Source: Solirubrobacteraceae bacterium (GTDB lineage: Bacteria > Actinomycetota > Thermoleophilia > Solirubrobacterales > Solirubrobacteraceae). From it: DNA of 12,912 nucleotides. The position numbers were made by a program, and so were the translations under genes. The notes under the pieces are model-generated. The model did not search any database. It was not told the origin of the DNA and worked only from the letters and a program-made list of their open reading frames with translations. Where the stretch lies: positions 1-12,912 of the forward strand of contig JASLDD010000047.1 of NCBI GenBank assembly GCA_030151725.1, in the 5' to 3' direction. Positions 12,649-12,912 of this stretch are shown in pieces. How positions within the stretch are numbered: position 1 is the stretch's first letter; each line of letters begins with the position of its first letter.

Positions 12649-12912
12649 TGCCCCCAGCACCCAAACGCGCCCGCGGCCGGCGCAAGCCGAAAAAGAACAT
12701 CCCGGTCGGCCAAGCGCACATCAAGACTTCGTTCAACAATACGATCGTCTCGCTGACAGACACCCAGGGCAACGTCATTGCCTGGGAGTCAGCAGGCGGC
12801 GCCGGCTTCAAGGGCTCGCGCAAGTCGACCCCGTTCGCCGCTCAGGTGACCGCCGATGCGGCCGCCCGCAAGGGCCTCGAACAGGGCCTGCAGAAGGTGG
12901 AGGTCTACGTCA
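12648..12912 (+). CDS. rpsK: 30S ribosomal protein S11 (uS11), partial at the right edge
   Basis: S11 sits on the 30S platform next to the mRNA exit and S7. Eighty-eight codons are visible from GTG 12648, which overlaps the rpsM stop by one base. Reading gives a basic N-terminus (PPAPKRARGRRKPKKNIPVG) and then the signature AHIKTSFNNTIVSLTDTQGNVI, WESAGGAGFKGSRKSTPFAAQ and a run of Ala/Lys. The full protein is normally ~125-135 residues, so about 40 are cut off. rpsD, rpoA and rplQ would be expected next. Confidence 0.96.
   Translation, partial: MPPAPKRARGRRKPKKNIPVGQAHIKTSFNNTIVSLTDTQGNVIAWESAGGAGFKGSRKSTPFAAQVTADAAARKGLEQGLQKVEVYV

Overview
This window is a GC-rich run of ribosomal-protein and housekeeping genes, all on the + strand: the downstream half of the S10 operon, the spc operon and the start of the alpha operon, joined without a visible break. 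The order is rplB-rpsS-rplV-rpsC-rplP-rpmC-rpsQ / rplN-rplX-rplE-rpsN-rpsH-rplF-rplR-rpsE-rpmD-rplO-secY-adk-map / rpmJ-rpsM-rpsK. rpsK runs off the right edge. The first ~37 bases are probably the tail of the preceding gene, expected to be rplW.

The high GC, the zinc-binding (C+) forms of S14 and L36, the GTG starts and the TAnnnT-type -10 hexamers suggest an actinobacterium. The disordered tails on several ribosomal proteins and the altered adenylate kinase LID make me favour a deep-branching class such as Thermoleophilia. That placement is inference from memory; the gene identities are secure.

Layout. 1-4820 (S10 operon plus rplN and rplX) is almost gap-free, and many genes overlap as ATGA, GTGA or TGATG, so translational coupling seems to replace separate ribosome sites. 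4822-8753 continues the spc operon to rplO; its largest gap (159 bp, rplF-rplR) holds a strong hairpin. After rplO spacing changes: secY, adk, map and rpmJ are each preceded by 102-191 bp holding hairpins and promoter-like hexamers, so this part may be several transcription units. infA, often found between map and rpmJ, is not there.

The genes build both ribosomal subunits: tunnel proteins L22 and L24; the peptidyl-transferase region L2 and L16; the central protuberance L5 and L18; the mRNA-entry proteins S3 and S5; and the head proteins S13, S14 and S19. They also include the SecY translocon channel, adenylate kinase and the methionine aminopeptidase that trims nascent chains.

Most unusual are: (1) long low-complexity extensions on L22 (N-terminal, histone-H1-like, with an AAA lysine bias opposite to its own core), S17 (N-terminal, acidic then basic), L5 (C-terminal Ala/Glu) and S3 (C-terminal Gly/Arg/Pro); (2) a 168-bp segment with 20-bp perfect inverted ends filling most of the adk-map gap, whose left end follows a -10-like hexamer and whose right end abuts the map start codon; (3) hairpins in other gaps and a dyad shared by the adk and rpmJ leaders. 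I saw no phage, CRISPR, transposase, tRNA or defence genes.
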